From the NCBI GenBank assembly GCA_002422425.1, contig DIVG01000041.1:93973-108624 (forward strand): a stretch of 14,652 nt of DNA. The letters run 5' to 3'. The position numbers were made by a program, and so were the translations under genes. The notes under the pieces were generated by a model that saw only the letters and a program-made list of their open reading frames with translations, was not told the origin of the DNA and made no database searches. Of the stretch, positions 6,234-14,532 are shown piece by piece (the stretch's first letter is position 1; every line of letters starts with the position of its first letter). This DNA is from Akkermansiaceae bacterium UBA6138 (GTDB lineage Bacteria; Verrucomicrobiota; Verrucomicrobiia; Verrucomicrobiales; DEV007).

Positions 6234-9200
6234 ATGATCACCCGCCGCCTCATCGAACAAGACCTTGAATTACAGCGCTGCGCCGCGACTCCCCAGGAGA
6301 TGAAACCCCGTTTCAACTGGAGCGACATGGCGACCAGCCATCAAAGCCCGTCCACCCGCATCGTGGTGCAGGTGGGAAACGAACAGTCCGACCTCAGCAT
6401 CGCCAAAATCGCTGAAACCGTCGGGAAAGCCGTAACCGACCTCGCCCTTTCCCGGAAACAGGACGACATTTTCAACGACACCAACCGCCAGCTCGTCGCC
6501 AACATCGTCAAGTCTGTCACCGACATTCTCACGACGAAGGCAAATAATGAAGAAGCCGACGGCACGGTCCTTCTTAGCGCGGCCGAACTAACCACAATCA
6601 TCGAAATGGCGCTTGTCCGTCAGAATGCTCACGACGTCGCGAAGAGTCTCCTCATCCGCCGTAAAACGGCCCATGCCCGCCGCGATATGTCCATGGACAG
6701 CACCGAGAAACCTCTCTGCCGTGTGATCAGGCGCAACGGCGAAGTCGTGGCGTGGGATCCGAACAAGATCGAGATTGCTGTCCGCAGCTCCTTTCTCTCA
6801 CTGGGAATGGACTCGACGCCGGCGAAGGAGATCTCCACTGCTCTGACCGAGCGGATTGCCCGCAGCGGTCAGGAGTTCATGCGCATCGAAGATCTTCAGG
6901 ATCGCGTCCAGGAGGAGCTGATGCGCCAGGGGCATTACAAAGTGGCCGAGTCCTACATTCTCTACCGCGCGCACCGCGCCCAGCTTCGTCAGATCGAAGA
7001 GGAGGAGGTCGTGCGTGACTACGAGTCCACTCAGGACTCCATGATTGTGTTGAAGCGGGCCGATGGCTCGAGCGAACTCTGGGACGGGATGGACCTGCGC
7101 CGTCGCGTTGAATTTGCCCTCACCGGACTTGACCTCTGCCTTTCGCAGGACGAGATCGAACACGAACTCCGTCGCGCCTTTTTCAACGAAATGACCGAGT
7201 CGGATCTCCGCAAGACCGTCATCCTCAACGCAAAGAGTCTCATCGAACGCGACGGCGATTTCGCCCGGTTCTCCGCCCGTATTCTCCTTACCTATATCTA
7301 CGAGGAAGTGCTCGACTGGAACATCACCAGGGACGGCGTCTCCCAGCTTGCCGCCTTCCACCGTCGCGCCTTCCGGGCCAACCTTGTCCGCGGGGTCGAG
7401 ATCGAGCGCATCTCTCCACGTCTTCTCGACTACAATCTCGACCGTCTCGCTGACGCGATCAATCCGACCTCGGATCTCGACTTCGACTACCTCGGCATCC
7501 AGACGCTCTACGATCGTTACCTTATCATCGACAAAACCGGTGACACACACAAGCGCATCGAGGCGCCCCAGCTCTTCTGGATGCGTGTTGCGATGGGCCT
7601 GATGATAGGCGAAACCGACGATCCCGAGGCGAAGATCATCGACCTCTACCGTCTCTACGCGAGCCGCCGCTTCTGCTCGTCGACCCCGACGCTCTTTAAT
7701 GCGGGCACACTCCACAGCCAGCTCTCGTCCTGTTACCTTTACAAGGTCGACGACAGCATCGAGTCCATCATGCAGCGCGGCATCGCCGAAAACGCCTACC
7801 TTTCGAAGTGGGCTGGGGGCCTCGGCGGTTCATGGACCTCGGTCCGCGGCACGGGCGGCTACATCAAAGGCACCAATGGTGAGAGCCAGGGAGTTATTCC
7901 TTTCCTGAAACTTCATAACGATCAGCTCGTCGCCGTGAATCAGGGTGGAAAACGGCGCGGCTCGGGCTGTGCCTACCTTGAAAGCTGGCACAACGACATC
8001 ACCGACTTCCTTGAGCTCCGGAAAAACACCGGGGACGAACGCCGCCGGGCCCACGACATGAATACGGCGAACTGGATTCCCGATCTCTTCATGCAGCGCA
8101 TGGAGGCTCGGGAAAACTGGACCCTTTTCCGCTCAAACGAGGTCCCCGACCTCCACGAACTCTACGGGCGCGCCTTCACCGAACGCTACCTCGCCTACGA
8201 GGCCGACGCCCGCGCCGGTAAAATCTTCGGTCGTGATATCCCCGCGATTGATCTCTGGAAGCAGATGCTGAAAATGATCTTCGAAACCGGTCATCCCTGG
8301 ATCACTTTCAAAGACCCCTGTAACGTCCGCAGCCCCCAGGACCACGTCGGTGTGATCCACAGCTCGAACCTCTGCACCGAGATCACCCTGAACACGTCCG
8401 CTGATGAGACGGCTGTGTGCAACCTCGGCTCGATCGTGCTCGACACCCACATGAGAGAAGACGGCACCCTCGACCTCGAGAAGCTGCGCGAAACGGTCCG
8501 GGTCGCCGTCCGCGCCCTCGACAACGTCATCGACATCAACTTCTACCCGACCGAGGCGGCGAAAAACGCCAACAGCCGTCACCGTCCCGTCGGGCTGGGC
8601 GTCATGGGCGTGCAGAACGCGCTTTTTGCCCGCAATGTCTCCTTCGCCAGCGAAGAGGCGGTCGAGTTCAACGACGAGTTCATGGAGGCAATCGCCTACT
8701 TCGCCTACGAGGCCTCAAGCGATCTCGCGGCGGAGCGCGGCAGCTATTCCACCTTTAAAGGGTCGAAATGGGATCGCGGACTCCTCCCTCCCGACACCAT
8801 CGACCTCCTTGAGACAGAGCGGGGCGAATCCGTCGATGTCCCCCGCGGCGGCCGCATGGACTGGGATGTTCTCCGCGAGAAGATCCGGCGCCAGGGCATG
8901 CGCAACAGTAACGTCCTCGCGATCGCTCCGACCGCGACGATCTCGAACATCATGGGCAGCACCCCGTGTATCGAGCCGACCTTCAAAAACCTCTTTGTGA
9001 AAGGGAACCTCTCGGGAGACTTCATCGTTCTCAACACCTACCTCGTCCGCGATCTCAAGGCCCTCGGGCTCTGGGGCGAGGACATGGTCGAACGCCTCAA
9101 ATACTACGACGGTGAACTCGCCGATATTGAAGAGATCCCGGCCGACCTGAAGAAAAAATACGCGACCGCCTTTTCGATCGACTACGAGTGGTTCATCGAA

Positions 9201-9497
9201 GCCGCCGCCCGACGTCAGAAGTGGATCGACCAGTCCCAGTCGGTCAATCTCTTCCTCGCGACGCCGGACCTGAAGACCCTCTCCCACATGTATCGCGCAG
9301 CCTGGCACAAAGGCCTCAAGACCACCTACTACCTACGCACCCAGCAGGCCTCGAATATCGAGAAGGCCACGACCAAGGTGAACAAGGAAGTGCGTATCTA
9401 CGCCGCCGATGCGCCCCGCGAATTCAGCGACGCCGAAAAGCAGGCCTGTTCCCTTGACGCCCTCATCAACGGCGGCGAGTGCGAAGCGTGCCAGTGA
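6234..9497 (+). CDS. nrdA: Ribonucleotide reductase class I large subunit with tandem ATP-cones
   Basis: Catalytic R1 subunit reducing ribonucleoside diphosphates to deoxy forms. At 1087 residues it is about 300 longer than E. coli NrdA because of an N-terminal extension. That holds a degenerate cone-like block (about 42-150), a canonical ATP-cone (161-255, starting CRVIRRNGEVVAWDPNKIE) and a third cone-like block (269-362). Chlamydial NrdA is similarly long. Catalytic residues are intact: C500 (LSSCYLY), N712/C714/E716 (NLCTE), C729 (AVCNLGS) and the radical-transfer pair Y1032-Y1033. The C-terminal swinging-arm cysteines are C1083 and C1086 (GGECEACQ). It follows nrdB by 109 bases, the reverse of the common nrdA-nrdB order. 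The start is uncertain: 6234 is given, but ATG codons at 6300 and 6327 are in frame, and recognisable homology begins only after residue 40. The upstream flank is C-rich with no Shine-Dalgarno sequence. An intrinsic terminator ends the operon. Confidence 0.95.
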   Translation: MITRRLIEQDLELQRCAATPQEMKPRFNWSDMATSHQSPSTRIVVQVGNEQSDLSIAKIAETVGKAVTDLALSRKQDDIFNDTNRQLVANIVKSVTDILTTKANNEEADGTVLLSAAELTTIIEMALVRQNAHDVAKSLLIRRKTAHARRDMSMDSTEKPLCRVIRRNGEVVAWDPNKIEIAVRSSFLSLGMDSTPAKEISTALTERIARSGQEFMRIEDLQDRVQEELMRQGHYKVAESYILYRAHRAQLRQIEEEEVVRDYESTQDSMIVLKRADGSSELWDGMDLRRRVEFALTGLDLCLSQDEIEHELRRAFFNEMTESDLRKTVILNAKSLIERDGDFARFSARILLTYIYEEVLDWNITRDGVSQLAAFHRRAFRANLVRGVEIERISPRLLDYNLDRLADAINPTSDLDFDYLGIQTLYDRYLIIDKTGDTHKRIEAPQLFWMRVAMGLMIGETDDPEAKIIDLYRLYASRRFCSSTPTLFNAGTLHSQLSSCYLYKVDDSIESIMQRGIAENAYLSKWAGGLGGSWTSVRGTGGYIKGTNGESQGVIPFLKLHNDQLVAVNQGGKRRGSGCAYLESWHNDITDFLELRKNTGDERRRAHDMNTANWIPDLFMQRMEARENWTLFRSNEVPDLHELYGRAFTERYLAYEADARAGKIFGRDIPAIDLWKQMLKMIFETGHPWITFKDPCNVRSPQDHVGVIHSSNLCTEITLNTSADETAVCNLGSIVLDTHMREDGTLDLEKLRETVRVAVRALDNVIDINFYPTEAAKNANSRHRPVGLGVMGVQNALFARNVSFASEEAVEFNDEFMEAIAYFAYEASSDLAAERGSYSTFKGSKWDRGLLPPDTIDLLETERGESVDVPRGGRMDWDVLREKIRRQGMRNSNVLAIAPTATISNIMGSTPCIEPTFKNLFVKGNLSGDFIVLNTYLVRDLKALGLWGEDMVERLKYYDGELADIEEIPADLKKKYATAFSIDYEWFIEAAARRQKWIDQSQSVNLFLATPDLKTLSHMYRAAWHKGLKTTYYLRTQQASNIEKATTKVNKEVRIYAADAPREFSDAEKQACSLDALINGGECEACQ

Positions 9498-9528
9498 TCT
9501 GCGGTGCCCGGGTAAAGCCCTACTTCCG

Positions 9529-9557
9529 AAAAGGCGGTCCTCACGGGCCGCCTTTTT
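9529..9557 (+). terminator. Intrinsic terminator of nrdBA
   Basis: AAAAGGCGG (9529-9537) pairs perfectly with CCGCCTTTT (9548-9556) and ends in a run of five T's (9553-9557). The loop can add two G-C pairs and a wobble (CC 9539-9540 with GG 9545-9546). It starts 32 bases after the nrdA stop. This is the clearest rho-independent terminator in the window. Confidence 0.9.
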
Positions 9558-9620
9558 CGTGGCATGGGACGCCCGTTGCAAAGCGGTATTCCCTCCCGCA
9601 GCCCGCCGCCTCACTCGCAG

Positions 9621-10041
9621 ATGGAGCTTTTCCTCGCCTCAATCTTTCTCGGTATCGCCCCCATGGTGATGATCGACTTGGTCCCCGACGGGCGCGTCTA
9701 CGGCAGCGTAGTCGGCTTCGGGTTCGCGGCGGTGGAGAATGTTTTCTATTTCTGGAGCCAGCCCGATGCGGGCAGTCTCTCTTCCTTTTTTACTGCGGGC
9801 CTTTGTCTTCGGGATGCTCCACTCTCTCTTCACCGAGCTCGCCTATCAGAAGCAGAAAGACGAGCGCCTCGGGTCCGATCCCGCCCGGGAAAGGCGCCCC
9901 CACGAACTGCGGGAAATCGTCCGGCTTTTGAGCCGACTGGATCCGCTCGTTGTCTCCGGGAAGATCACTCCGGGAAAACTCCTCCCCCCGCCTCTTCCGC
10001 CGACAAGGCGGCTCCCGCCTCCCCTGCCGGGTCGAGGGTGA
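9621..10041 (+). pseudogene. Remnant of a PrsW-type intramembrane protease, truncated and frameshifted
   Basis: Two adjoining frames together resemble the C-terminal half of the PrsW family of membrane proteases. The first frame (from ATG 9621) reads a hydrophobic segment, then DGRVYGSVVGFGFAAVENVF, the typical family block with the conserved EN pair. The second frame reads on as LLRAFVFGMLHSLFTELAYQ, the next helix with the family histidine, and stops at 10039-10041. The frames join if one base is removed, most simply from the T6 run at 9786-9791. The N-terminal half with the EExxK motif is absent in every frame, and the nrdA terminator lies just upstream. The tail (LPPPLPPTRR and similar) is low-complexity. 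A sequencing error at the T run could explain the shift but not the missing half. I infer a decayed gene; a very short functional variant is possible. Confidence 0.6.
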
Positions 10042-10150
10042 GGAACGACGCCGGGCGAGAAAGCGTCAGAGGGCAGTCCCTTCCGTAGCGGAATTTGCCA
10101 AAATTCCCCCGCCGGTCCGGCGGTCGCGGGGGTAGTGCGGAGGAATTCGC
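10042..10150. terminator. Palindrome cluster between the PrsW remnant and the minus-strand gene
   Basis: Dense inverted repeats: GGAATTT (10090-10096) with AAATTCC (10101-10107) around GCCA, CCGCC (10109-10113) with GGCGG (10119-10123), and flanking C5 (10106-10110) with G5 (10128-10132). Read on the minus strand, the GC stem is followed by GGGGAATTTT, a plausible but not textbook terminator for the gene ending at 10151. Confidence 0.45.
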
Positions 10151-10561
10151 TCAGGCGAAGGTCTCGTATTGGCGGATGTAGCTTTGCCACTGCATCGGGC
10201 GCATCGCGTAGACTCCCCGGGCGTGGCGCCCAACTCCCGGATCAAAAATCTCCCAGCCGAATTCGGAAGTGCGCCGCCCGTAGTCAAAGCGGTAGATCCA
10301 GTCGCCGAACTCGTCTTTGCGCCACAGCTCGGCATCATTACCCGAAACCACTTCGGCAAATTCCCAAACACTCTGAATCAGCTCGCGCTCGTAACTGCGG
10401 CTGAGAGTAGGGGCCGACGATTCTCCCTCTGCGGCAGCGGCGGCGATACCGGGGAGGGGCGAAACACCACGCCGGACACTTGCGTCGAACGGCATCGCCC
10501 CCTCGAAGGGTGCCAGCCCCGGGCACTTCTCGCCTTCAGAATCGCTTTGGTCGCAGGACAT
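10151..10561 (-). CDS. Small protein with a degenerate HNH-nuclease-like domain
   Basis: 136 residues. The first 55 or so are low-complexity, with an alanine run (40-44). The C-terminal part (about 75-131) resembles HNH endonuclease domains of the type W-R-x-D-x-x-G-x-x-I ... Y-G ... S-x-[FY]-G-W-E-I-D-H ... P-L-x-W. Here W80 RKDEFGDWIY, YGRRTSEFGWEI and RPMQW match. However, the DH pair is replaced by FD (106-107) and the Asn positions are not conserved. The fold may be kept while nuclease activity is lost, or the whole may be a family of unrelated function. It lies 99 bases downstream of carB on the same strand and has its own possible promoter, so it may be cotranscribed or separate. No signal peptide or membrane segment is visible. 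The function is unknown. Confidence 0.72.
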   Translation of the reverse strand: MSCDQSDSEGEKCPGLAPFEGAMPFDASVRRGVSPLPGIAAAAAEGESSAPTLSRSYERELIQSVWEFAEVVSGNDAELWRKDEFGDWIYRFDYGRRTSEFGWEIFDPGVGRHARGVYAMRPMQWQSYIRQYETFA

Positions 10562-10583
10562 GGCTAATCTTTTGAACAGATCA

Positions 10584-10611
10584 ATTCTACACGACTGAGA
10601 GCGGATTCCAA
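10584..10611 (-). promoter_or_regulatory. Possible promoter for the HNH-like gene
   Basis: On the minus strand TTGGAA (complement of 10606-10611) and TAGAAT (complement of 10584-10589) are 16 bases apart, ending 22 bases before the ATG. Both hexamers are moderate matches to a housekeeping promoter. It sits in the short gap after carB, so the gene could be transcribed independently. Confidence 0.3.
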
Positions 10612-10660
10612 GGGGAAATATCGCCCGTAGAAAATTCCCCGCAACCGGAGACCGGAAAAT

Positions 10661-13600
10661 CTACAAACGATGATACTCCTGCAACGCCCGCACTTCCACA
10701 TCACTGCCCTGCAATGATTTGATCGCCCGGAGGGCCGCGTCGGCACCGCGCAGGGTCGTCATGATGGGGATGCGGTTCTGCATCGCCGCCGTGCGAATTT
10801 TCACTTCATCAGCGCGCGGGTTTTTGCCGCTGGGCGTGTTGATGACGAGTGCCATGTCCCCGTTTTTCATCAGGTCGATGACGTTCGGACGTTGTCCGCT
10901 CGCAAGCTTCGGAAGAATGTTTACCTCGATCCCCGCCGCGCTGATCTCACTGCCGGTGCCGCTGGTTGCATAGACCGTGAAGCCGAGTGCCGCATAACCT
11001 TTGGCGAGCCGTACGACATTCGGACGATCGCTTTCCTTGACACTGATGAAGACATTGCCCCCCGTTGGGAGGGTGCCCCCGGCGGCCATCTGACTCTTCG
11101 CAAAAGCGAGACCGAAATCCGCATCGATCCCCATGACTTCGCCGGTGCTCTTCATTTCAGGGCCGAGAATGATGTCGACGCCCTGAAACTTGCTGAAGGG
11201 GAAAACAGCCTCTTTAACGCTGTAGTGTTCGGGATGCACTTCCGCAGTGAAGCCAAGCTCTTTCAGCGTTTTCCCGGCCATGATCTTCGCAGCGAGTTTA
11301 GGAAGAGGCACCCCGATCGCCTTGCTGACGAAAGGCGCGGTCCGGCTGGCGCGGGGATTCACCTCAATCACGTAGAGATCGTCACCCTTGACCGCGAGCT
11401 GCATGTTCATAAGACCGCGCACCTCAAGGGCAACGGCGAGCTTTTTAGCGGCGTCACGGATGCGATCCTGCATGGCGGCACTCAGGGAAAAAGGCGGAAT
11501 AACACAGGCGCTGTCTCCCGAGTGGATCCCGGCCTCTTCGATGTGCTCCATAATCGCACCAATCACGGTGGTCTCGCCATCGCTGATGCAATCAACGTCA
11601 ACCTCGGTCGCGTCTTCGAGGAAACGGTCGACGAGGACGGGGCGGTCGGGCGTGGCGTCAACCGCGTTCTGCATGTAATGGGTCAATTCAGCGTCACTGT
11701 AGACAATCTGCATGGCGCGACCGCCTAACACAAAACTGGGACGCACAAGGCTGGGGTAACCGATCCCGGCAGTGATCGCGAGAGCCTCTTCGAGACAGGT
11801 CGCCGTGCCGCTGGGTGCCTGATGTAACCCGAGATCCTCGAGCAGTTTGGCGAACATCTTGCGGTCTTCGGCCAGCTCGATATTTTTGGGCGAGGTGCCG
11901 ATGATGCGAACGCCGTTTTCCTCCAGCCCTTTGGCCAGGTTCAGAGGGGTCTGACCGCCGAACTGCACGATAACGCCGAGGACCTGATCATCGCGGTTCT
12001 CCCGCTCGTAAATGTTGAGCACGTCCTCGAGGGTGAGAGGCTCAAAATAGAGTTTATCCGAGGTATCATAATCGGTCGAGACCGTCTCGGGATTCGAATT
12101 AACCATGATCGTCTCAAAACCGAGCTCGCGGAGGGCGAAGCTGGCATGAACACAGCAGTAATCGAACTCGATTCCCTGGCCGATACGATTGGGTCCGCCT
12201 CCCAGGATAATGACCTTTTTTTTGTCGCTCTCACGCACCTCGTCCTCAATCCCGTAGGTCGAGTAATAATAGGGCGTAAAAGCCTCGAACTCGGCCGCGC
12301 AGGTATCGACGAGGCGGTAAGTGGGAAGAACGCCGGCCGCCTTGCGCTCGGCCCTCACGGCGGACTCCGCGATGCCTTTGGAAATACCGATCTGACGATC
12401 CGAAAATCCGAGACGCTTTGCCTTGCGGAGATCGGTCCCGGCGAGCTCTTGCTGCTCTTTCACGATCTCGTCAATCTGCCGCAGGAACCAGCGGTCGATC
12501 TTTGTCAGCTCGAAAACCCGCTCGACATCCCACCCGCGCGCGAAGGCTTGGCCAAGACGGAAAATGCGCTCCGCATTCGGCACGCTCAGCTTCGTAGTGA
12601 GGGTCTCATCGTCGATAGCCTGGTCGGCTCCATCACCGATCAGCCCGAAACGCTTGATCTCAAGACTGCGGAGCGCCTTTTGAAGGCTTTCTTTGAAGGT
12701 CCGGCCGATCGCCATCGCTTCGCCGACAGACTTCATCTGCGTCGTCAGCGTTTCATCGGCACCGGGAAATTTCTCGAAGGTGAAGCGCGGCAGCTTGGTC
12801 ACGACATAGTCAATCGTCGGCTCGAAGCTCGCGGGGGTCTCGCGGGTGATGTCGTTGCGGATCTCGTCGAGAGTGTAACCGACCGCCAGCTTGGCCGCGA
12901 TCTTCGCGATGGGGAACCCGGTCGCCTTTGAGGCCAGAGCCGAGCTGCGCGAAACGCGCGGGTTCATCTCGATCACGATGAGGCGACCGTTTTCGGGGTT
13001 GACGGAGAACTGAATGTTCGATCCTCCCGTCTCGACCCCGATCTCGCGGATGACGGCGAAGGAAGCGTCGCGCATGATCTGGTATTCACGATCGGTCAGG
13101 GTTTGCGCGGGTGCCACAGTGATGGAATCACCGGTGTGCACCCCCATGGGGTCGAGGTTCTCGATTGAACAAATGATGACGCAGTTGTCAGCCTTATCCC
13201 GCATCACCTCCATTTCATATTCCTTCCACCCGAGGAGCGACTCCTCGACGAGGACTTCCGTCACCGGGGAAAGATCGAGCCCCCGCGCCACGATGGTTTC
13301 AAACTCTTCGCGGTTGTAGGCGATTCCGCCCCCGGTGCCGCCGAGCGTGTAGGCAGGCCGAATAATGAGGGGAAATGAGCCGATCTCGATCGCAATGGCG
13401 TGGGCCTCTTCAAGCGTGTGGGCCACACCCGAATGGGGCATATCGAGGCCGATACGAATCATCGCCTCCTTGAAGAGAAGTCTGTCTTCCCCTTTCTCGA
13501 TCGCCTCGGCGTTCGCGCCGATGAGACGGACGCCGGCTTTCTCGAGGAAGCCGGAACGAACGAGCTCCATCGCCGTGTTCAGCGCGGTCTGCCCTCCCAG

Positions 13601-13867
13601 CGTCGGAAGGAGAGCATCGGGTTTTTCCTTTTCGATGATCTTCTCGATAACGGCGGCGGTGATCGGCTCGATGTAGGTGCGATCGGCAAACTCGGGATCG
13701 GTCATGATCGTCGCCGGGTTCGAGTTCACCAAAATCACAGAATAGCCCTCCTCGCGCAGCGCCTTGCAGGCCTGAACGCCCGAATAATCAAATTCGCAGC
13801 CCTGTCCGATGACGATGGGCCCTGAACCGATCAGCAGAATTTTTTGAATCGAAGTGTCTCGTGGCAT
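10661..13867 (-). CDS. carB: Carbamoyl-phosphate synthase, large subunit
   Basis: Makes carbamoyl phosphate from bicarbonate, ATP and ammonia channelled from the glutaminase subunit CarA, for pyrimidine and arginine synthesis. Length is 1068 residues, compared with 1073 in E. coli. The layout is the first ATP-grasp half (about 1-405), which phosphorylates bicarbonate, the oligomerisation domain (406-548), the second ATP-grasp half (549-935), which phosphorylates carbamate, and the allosteric MGS domain (939-1068). Both halves begin with the paired glycine motifs (LLIGSGPIVIGQG at 11-23, ILGGGPNRIGQG at 554-565). Mg ligands Q286, E300 and N302 of the first site are in place, and the second half has the parallel VIEVNPRASRT. 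No truncation or frameshift is seen. carA is not in the window; the region upstream holds a divergent unrelated gene. The start is the ATG at 13867, with only a weak GGA (UCUGGAAAAUG) before it. Confidence 0.97.
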   Translation of the reverse strand: MPRDTSIQKILLIGSGPIVIGQGCEFDYSGVQACKALREEGYSVILVNSNPATIMTDPEFADRTYIEPITAAVIEKIIEKEKPDALLPTLGGQTALNTAMELVRSGFLEKAGVRLIGANAEAIEKGEDRLLFKEAMIRIGLDMPHSGVAHTLEEAHAIAIEIGSFPLIIRPAYTLGGTGGGIAYNREEFETIVARGLDLSPVTEVLVEESLLGWKEYEMEVMRDKADNCVIICSIENLDPMGVHTGDSITVAPAQTLTDREYQIMRDASFAVIREIGVETGGSNIQFSVNPENGRLIVIEMNPRVSRSSALASKATGFPIAKIAAKLAVGYTLDEIRNDITRETPASFEPTIDYVVTKLPRFTFEKFPGADETLTTQMKSVGEAMAIGRTFKESLQKALRSLEIKRFGLIGDGADQAIDDETLTTKLSVPNAERIFRLGQAFARGWDVERVFELTKIDRWFLRQIDEIVKEQQELAGTDLRKAKRLGFSDRQIGISKGIAESAVRAERKAAGVLPTYRLVDTCAAEFEAFTPYYYSTYGIEDEVRESDKKKVIILGGGPNRIGQGIEFDYCCVHASFALRELGFETIMVNSNPETVSTDYDTSDKLYFEPLTLEDVLNIYERENRDDQVLGVIVQFGGQTPLNLAKGLEENGVRIIGTSPKNIELAEDRKMFAKLLEDLGLHQAPSGTATCLEEALAITAGIGYPSLVRPSFVLGGRAMQIVYSDAELTHYMQNAVDATPDRPVLVDRFLEDATEVDVDCISDGETTVIGAIMEHIEEAGIHSGDSACVIPPFSLSAAMQDRIRDAAKKLAVALEVRGLMNMQLAVKGDDLYVIEVNPRASRTAPFVSKAIGVPLPKLAAKIMAGKTLKELGFTAEVHPEHYSVKEAVFPFSKFQGVDIILGPEMKSTGEVMGIDADFGLAFAKSQMAAGGTLPTGGNVFISVKESDRPNVVRLAKGYAALGFTVYATSGTGSEISAAGIEVNILPKLASGQRPNVIDLMKNGDMALVINTPSGKNPRADEVKIRTAAMQNRIPIMTTLRGADAALRAIKSLQGSDVEVRALQEYHRL

Positions 13868-14098
13868 TTTCCAGAAAACTAAAATTTGTCACCCCTTGCA
13901 TGAGGCAGAGGAAATCGCAATCGGGAAACCTGTTTTTTACCGCCCCGATTCGCCCGTACCCCCTCTTTGTTAAGCCCTTCCCGGCAAGCCGGTGATCCTG
14001 AAGTCGGCGGGACAGCCTCACCCCCCTGCGAATACTTCTGACTTTCCACTTGAAAACCGCGCGGATTCTTTCGAGGGTTAGCTCTTCCCACGTCAGCC
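13868..14098. promoter_or_regulatory. Divergent intergenic region, carB and exported-protein gene
   Basis: 231 bases that must hold the promoters of carB (leftward) and of the small exported protein (rightward). The carB-proximal part is AT-rich. No hexamer pair with good spacing, pyrimidine-responsive leader or arginine-type operator is evident to me. A short dyad, CCGG-CAAG-CCGG, lies at 13980-13991. Confidence 0.4.
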
Positions 14099-14488
14099 AT
14101 GAAACGCGTTCTCACTCTCCTTGCCGCCTTCGCTGCCTGCTTCAGTCACCATGCCGCAGCCGAGCAGTATCGTGACATCAAACCCGAGTGGCGTTGCCAC
14201 TATCCCCGCAAAGATCGCAGCTTCTGCAAAGTCTTCCCGAACTTTTCCCTCCGCCACCGTATTTGCAATCCTGAACCGGCGCTCCTCGGCAACAAGGAAT
14301 GGTCGCGAAGAGACGTCACCGTGACCGATCGCCTTCAGTGCGGCACCTACGAAACCTACGAGGCCGTTGTCGTCACCTACCGCCCCGTCTACGAGAACGG
14401 TGCGTTGGGCGAGAAGTTCAAACGCACCTACCGGAAAGACGCCGACCTCGTGACCCCTCCGGTTATCGCCGGCCAAACCGGCAAGTGA
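14099..14488 (+). CDS. Small exported protein of unknown function
   Basis: 129 residues. The N-terminus is a clear export signal: positive MKR, hydrophobic VLTLLAAFAAC, then SHHAAA followed by EQ, giving a likely signal peptidase I cut after A21. FAAC at 11-14 is a poor lipobox (Phe at -3), so a lipoprotein is possible but less likely. The mature part of about 108 residues contains four cysteines (C33, C43, C56, C81), suitable for two disulfides in the periplasm or outside, and is rich in basic and aromatic residues. No known domain is recognised. It is divergent from carB and no downstream partner is visible. A G+C-rich third position like its neighbours supports a real gene. No Shine-Dalgarno sequence precedes the ATG. 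Confidence 0.78.
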   Translation: MKRVLTLLAAFAACFSHHAAAEQYRDIKPEWRCHYPRKDRSFCKVFPNFSLRHRICNPEPALLGNKEWSRRDVTVTDRLQCGTYETYEAVVVTYRPVYENGALGEKFKRTYRKDADLVTPPVIAGQTGK

Positions 14489-14532
14489 GGCGGGAACGCT
14501 TCGATTGTGACGGACCCAAAGGAGCCAGCGGG

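Noticed and set aside
6798..7715. Long minus-strand reading frame (305 codons) opposite nrdA
   Set aside because: Antisense to the ATP-cone and core region of nrdA, with no family resemblance; long antisense frames are expected at this base composition.
10892..11728. Plus-strand reading frames opposite carB, also 12146-12931
   Set aside because: Both mirror a full-length conserved carB and read as composition shadows without domains.
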